The position numbers and the translations under genes were made by a program. DNA of 8,880 bases, taken from positions 1 to 8,880 of the forward strand of contig JAFPYK010000284.1 of the NCBI GenBank assembly GCA_017412265.1. Reading direction: 5' to 3'. Each line of letters begins with the position of its first letter. Positions within the stretch are counted from its first letter, which is position 1. The DNA is from Lachnospiraceae bacterium (GTDB lineage: Bacteria > Bacillota > Clostridia > Lachnospirales > Lachnospiraceae). Positions 6,308 through 8,880 of this stretch are shown one piece after another. The notes beneath the pieces are model-generated. The model did not search any database, was not told the origin of the DNA, and worked only from the letters and a program-made list of their open reading frames with translations.

Positions 6308-7183
6308 ATGAGGATACTGAATTTCGGATCGACCAACATCGACATGACATTTACGCTGGACCACATCGTGCAGCCGGGGGAGACCATCTCCTCGTACGGG
6401 ATGGAGATCCACCCGGGCGGCAAGGGGCTGAACCAGTCGGTGGCGCTCGCGAAGGCCGGGGCCGAGGTGTACCACGGCGGCCTGATCGGCAATGACGGGG
6501 CCTTCCTTCGCAAGACGATGCTGGACGCGGGCGTCAACTGCGACTATCTCTACGACAGCGAGGGGCCCAACGGCAACGCCTTGATCCAGGTGGACAGGAA
6601 CGGGCAGAACTGCATCGTGCTCTTCGGCGGGAGCAACGACCAGGTGACCGAGGAGCTTGCGGACGAGATCCTGTCGCATTTCGGCGCGGGGGACTGGCTG
6701 CTGCTGCAAAATGAGATCAATCTGGACGCGTACATCATCGACCGGGCATACGAGAAGGGCATGGTGATCGTGCTGAATCCTTCGCCTTACAATGAGAAGA
6801 TGGAGAAATGCGACCTGAAGAAGGTCTCGTATTTCCTGATGAATGAGGTGGAAGGCGGGCAGATCACCGGAAAGACCGAGCCGAAGGAGATCCTCGCGGA
6901 GGCGCTGCGGAGGTTTCCGGAGGCGAAGATTGTGTTGACGCTTGGCGGGGACGGCTGCTGCTACCAGGACGCCGAACAGTACTGCGAGCAGGGGATCTTC
7001 CCGGTGAAGGCGGTGGATACGACCGCGGCGGGGGATACATTTACCGGGTATTTCCTTGCATCGGTGATGCGCGGCGAGCCGGTCGCGCGGGCGCTGAAGC
7101 TCGCGAGCAAGGCGTCGTCGATCGCGGTGACGAGGCCCGGGGCGAGCCCGTCGATTCCGGCCGCGGAGGAAGTCGTGATCTGA
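6308..7183 (+). CDS. rbsK: Ribokinase (PfkB family carbohydrate kinase)
   Basis: 291 residues, slightly short for ribokinase (about 300-310). Visible motifs: N-terminal GSTNIDM with sugar-binding N10/D12, the PfkB signature 1 G37-G-K-G-L-N42-Q, the NPSPYNEKM segment of ribokinases, LTLGGDGC, and signature 2 D237-T-T-A-A-G-D243-T-F containing the catalytic base D243 and the anion hole. It should phosphorylate ribose with ATP to ribose-5-phosphate in the cytoplasm; other PfkB substrates such as deoxyribose or a nucleoside cannot be excluded. ATG 6308 has gaggag 8 bases upstream. The gene starts 21 bases after maf. With the nucleoside hydrolase it forms a two-step route from nucleoside to ribose-5-phosphate. 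No rbs transporter genes are seen nearby, so internal nucleosides are the likely source. Confidence 0.88.
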   Translation: MRILNFGSTNIDMTFTLDHIVQPGETISSYGMEIHPGGKGLNQSVALAKAGAEVYHGGLIGNDGAFLRKTMLDAGVNCDYLYDSEGPNGNALIQVDRNGQNCIVLFGGSNDQVTEELADEILSHFGAGDWLLLQNEINLDAYIIDRAYEKGMVIVLNPSPYNEKMEKCDLKKVSYFLMNEVEGGQITGKTEPKEILAEALRRFPEAKIVLTLGGDGCCYQDAEQYCEQGIFPVKAVDTTAAGDTFTGYFLASVMRGEPVARALKLASKASSIAVTRPGASPSIPAAEEVVI

Positions 7184-7187
7184 GGCG

Positions 7188-8225
7188 ATGAAGAAGGGTG
7201 AGAGTGTGCGCAGGTGCCGGGTGGTTCTTGCGGTGCTTCTGGCCTGTGTGCTTGCGGCCGGAGGCTGCGGACGGAGAGAGAAGGAGAGGCCCGTTGAGGC
7301 GGTCACGGCGGAGGTGTCTTCGGGGGAAATGTCCACGGAGGAGAAGTCTTCGGAAGAGAGCTCTTCGGAGGAGGAGTCGTCGGGGGAAGTGCCTTCGGGG
7401 GAAACTTCTTCGGAGGAGTCCTCGGGGGAAGCTTCTTTGGAGAAGATTTCTTCGGCGGCTGTGCCGGAGGAACCGGATGCCGAGAGATCCTTCTACCGGT
7501 CGGTGATGAGCGCAGAGGAGCTGGCGATCTACGATGCCTACCTGGAGGCGCTGCATGTCCGGGATTTTGACGGGGACCTGGTCTTCGAGCGGGACTGCGA
7601 ATCGCAGGAGGAGCATGACCGGTACTGGAGAATCCTGCACTGTGTGGAGGAAGAGCATCCGGAGTTCATCTTCGAATGGTCGGATTACGACGACACGCAG
7701 GAGGACATCCGGCTGTGCATCCCGGATTCCGAGGGAAACCGGAAGCGCGCGGAGTGGCTCGCTCAGATCGACGAGAAAGCGGACGGGATCCTGCGGGCGA
7801 TGCCGGAGAACCTGTCCAAATATGAGAAATATCTGTATCTCGCGAAGGCGGTCTGTGACATGACCGATTACAGCTTCGACGGGGAGTATGCCTGGTCGAT
7901 GATCGGTGTCTTCCTCGAGGGCAAGGCGGTCTGCCAGGGATACGCCGATGCATTTGCCTATCTGTGTGAGAAGGCGGGCCTGATGTGCCTGCAGATCAAC
8001 GCGGGCGAGCATTCGTGGAATCTGATCCGGCTGGACGGGGAATATTATTATATGGACCCGACGTGGATGGACACGGATCCGGCGTACGCGAGGGCTTTCA
8101 GCTATGCGGACATTGATGAGGAGCATAAGGAATGGCTGGAGGCGAGTGCGTGGTGGTATGAGGAGCATGCGGACGGCAGGGCTTCGGTGAAGGACACCGG
8201 GTCAGCGGTCTGGGATGCGAGGTGA
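7188..8225 (+). CDS. Lipoprotein with transglutaminase-like domain
   Basis: 345 residues. A signal peptide (VRRCRVVLAVLLACVLAAGGC) ends in a lipobox whose cysteine is C27, so the mature protein should be lipid-anchored outside the membrane. Residues about 40-92 form a Ser/Glu/Gly-rich spacer built of repeated SSEE and SSGE units. The rest is a transglutaminase-like (papain-type) domain with a full triad: G-K-A-V-C249-Q-G-Y, G-E-H275-S-W-N and Y-Y-M-D290-P-T-W. In bacteria such domains usually act as cysteine peptidases or peptide crosslinkers on cell-wall or surface substrates; the substrate here is unknown. It begins 4 bases after the ribokinase stop and is last in the operon. ATG 7188 has no well-spaced ribosome site. 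GTG 7206 (339 residues) has agggtga 4-5 bases upstream and gives a cleaner signal peptide, so it may be the real start. Confidence 0.82.
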   Translation: MKKGESVRRCRVVLAVLLACVLAAGGCGRREKERPVEAVTAEVSSGEMSTEEKSSEESSSEEESSGEVPSGETSSEESSGEASLEKISSAAVPEEPDAERSFYRSVMSAEELAIYDAYLEALHVRDFDGDLVFERDCESQEEHDRYWRILHCVEEEHPEFIFEWSDYDDTQEDIRLCIPDSEGNRKRAEWLAQIDEKADGILRAMPENLSKYEKYLYLAKAVCDMTDYSFDGEYAWSMIGVFLEGKAVCQGYADAFAYLCEKAGLMCLQINAGEHSWNLIRLDGEYYYMDPTWMDTDPAYARAFSYADIDEEHKEWLEASAWWYEEHADGRASVKDTGSAVWDAR

Positions 8226-8240
8226 TATGTGGCCGGGATG

Positions 8241-8270
8241 CCCCGGGGAGCGGTGCTCCCCGGGGTTTTT
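8241..8270 (+). terminator. Strong Rho-independent terminator ending the operon
   Basis: ccccggggagc (8241-8251) and gctccccgggg (8255-8265) form a perfect 11-bp GC-rich stem with a 3-base loop, followed by TTTTT (8266-8270). It begins 15 bases after the lipoprotein stop and marks the end of the transcript starting near 2240. Confidence 0.93.
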
Positions 8271-8356
8271 GCGTGTGTGGGGCGGGGAAGAGGCCTTGAG
8301 AGACTCGAGTTTCTGAAGGAATGGGGCCTGGAGATTGTTGAGTTCGGCGGGGAGTG
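8271..8356. other. Gene-free link with a degenerate array unit
   Basis: No gene is seen. Bases about 8328-8356 (ending gagttcggcggggagtg) resemble the spacer before the fourth array unit (gagtccgtcggggagag), so the tandem array probably once extended further left and has decayed here. Confidence 0.45.
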
Positions 8357-8712
8357 CATCCCCCGGGCGGGGAATGGGCTGCGGGGGATGTGGCTTGCTT
8401 AGGCGGCCCGCTGGGACAGGCATCCCCCGGCAGGCGAACAAGCTCCGGGGGATGTGGCTTGCTTAGGCGGCCCGTTGGGGAGAACATCCCCCGGGCGGGG
8501 AACGGGCTCCGGGGGATGTAGCTGGCAATCCTGAGTCCGTCGGGGAGAGCATCCCCCGGGCGGGGAACAGGCTCCGGGGGATGTACCTGGCAAGACTGTG
8601 TCCTTCGGGGCCTACATCCCCCGGCAGGCGAACAAGCTCCGGGGGATGCATCTTGCCAACCAAGCCCTCTGGAGCCCACATCCCCCGGCAGGCGAACAAA
8701 CTCCGGGGGATG
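8357..8712. repeat. Tandem array of six 34-bp palindromic units, period 64-65 bp
   Basis: Units at 8357-8390, 8421-8454, 8485-8518, 8550-8583, 8615-8648 and 8679-8712, each exactly 34 bases. Every unit starts with catcccccgg and ends with ccgggggatg (unit 1 has gcgggggatg), a 10-bp inverted repeat around a 14-base centre. Two centre types exist: gcggggaacaggct-like in units 1, 3 and 4, and caggcgaacaagct-like in units 2, 5 and 6. The intervening 30-31 bases are related to one another (the first two nearly identical), unlike CRISPR spacers, and no cas gene is in the window. The period is not a multiple of three, so no conserved peptide is encoded. Each unit can fold into a strong RNA or DNA hairpin without a T-run. 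Function unknown: repeated binding site, processed hairpin RNA or REP-like element are all possible. Confidence 0.9.
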
Positions 8713-8764
8713 CTTCTTGCCAGCCATGCAGTGATAAGCTTTTTTGGACACAGGGGGGGTGATT

Positions 8765-8816
8765 TTTGTACAGAGGATGTATAATGGTAAACACCAAAAC
8801 AACTTCTCTGTACAAA
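8765..8816 (+). promoter_or_regulatory. Transposase promoter bracketed by an 11-bp inverted repeat
   Basis: A consensus TATAAT lies at 8780-8785; no good -35 is found at 16-18 bases. The arms tttgtacagag (8765-8775) and ctctgtacaaa (8806-8816) are exact reverse complements, separated by 30 bases, and lie on either side of the -10 box. They could be an operator pair for transposase or repressor binding, or a leader hairpin limiting transposase expression. Confidence 0.55.
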
Positions 8817-8846
8817 GGCATCCCGGAAGTGAACAGGAGGCTTGCC

Positions 8847-8880
8847 ATGAAATACACAAAAGAAGAACGCCTGGACATAG
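8847..8880 (+). CDS. Transposase N-terminus (partial, IS3 OrfA-like)
   Basis: Only eleven codons are inside the window: MKYTKEERLDI. A perfect aggagg (8835-8840) lies 6 bases before the ATG. This opening is familiar from helix-turn-helix proteins of IS3-type transposases in Lachnospiraceae (KYTKEERLDIG...). The identification rests on recall of a short stretch and needs the downstream sequence. Confidence 0.6.
   Translation, partial: MKYTKEERLDI

Larger units (their letters stand above)
8745..8880 (+). mobile_element. Left end of an insertion sequence (IS3-like), cut by the window
   Basis: Similarity to the array spacers stops near 8728, and a transposase-like gene starts at 8847, so an element boundary lies between. 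tggacacag (8745-8753), followed by a G-run, looks like a terminal inverted repeat starting with TG, but the other end lies outside the window and no target duplication can be checked. The IS3 family is suggested only by the first transposase residues. Confidence 0.5.

Noticed and set aside
5615..7336. Long minus-strand open frame opposite Maf and ribokinase
   Set aside because: Same reason: it is antisense to genes with complete catalytic motifs and has no start signal or recognisable domain.
8357..8712. CRISPR array
   Set aside because: The stretches between the repeats are similar to each other (the first two nearly identical), the repeat itself comes in two variants, and no cas gene is present.
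8098..8859. Proline-rich minus-strand protein of 253 residues across the array
   Set aside because: The array is stop-free in all three minus frames because of its base composition. The period is not a multiple of three, so the same DNA is read in rotating frames, and there is no ribosome site.

Overview
The window looks like a chromosomal segment of a GC-rich Clostridia genome, most likely Lachnospiraceae or a close relative. This rests on the strong G/C preference at third codon positions, the AGGAGG-type ribosome binding sites, the DUF3737 protein, the YYL-variant WYL regulator, and an incomplete transposase starting MKYTKEERLDI, a type common in IS3-like elements of gut Clostridia. The family assignment is an inference from gene types, not a database match.

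Left part (1-2060). Bases 1-212 hold no gene but several structured elements: a perfect 12-bp hairpin, a tandem pair of about 37-bp repeats, and a hairpin near 213-240 that can serve as terminator. A minus-strand gene (844-310) encodes a small membrane-anchored protein with an Mrr-type restriction endonuclease domain. It diverges from a plus-strand DUF3737 gene (1131-1973), which starts at GTG and ends at a Rho-independent terminator (2034-2060). Promoters are visible for both genes.

Central part (2234-8270). A likely single operon begins at an extended -10 promoter near 2234 and ends at a very strong terminator at 8241-8270. Gene order: WYL-domain regulator; divergent pyrroline-5-carboxylate reductase (P5CR)-like protein, overlapping the regulator by ATGA; nucleoside hydrolase; an isolated 74-residue copy of only the C-terminus of the P5CR-like protein; Maf nucleotide pyrophosphatase; ribokinase-type PfkB sugar kinase; lipoprotein with a transglutaminase-like domain. 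The metabolic core makes sense as nucleotide clean-up and salvage. Maf converts abnormal NTPs to NMPs, the hydrolase splits nucleosides into base and ribose, and ribokinase turns ribose into ribose-5-phosphate. The roles of the P5CR-like protein and the lipoprotein in this set are unknown.

Right part (8271-8880). After the terminator comes a non-coding tandem array of six 34-bp palindromic units with a 64-65 bp period. It resembles CRISPR at first sight but has related spacers and no cas genes. Next to its last unit starts an insertion sequence whose transposase gene runs off the window; an 11-bp inverted repeat brackets the transposase promoter.

The items most worth a second look are the hairpin array, the conserved orphan C-terminal P5CR-like fragment, and the mixed nucleotide-salvage/P5CR-like/WYL operon.
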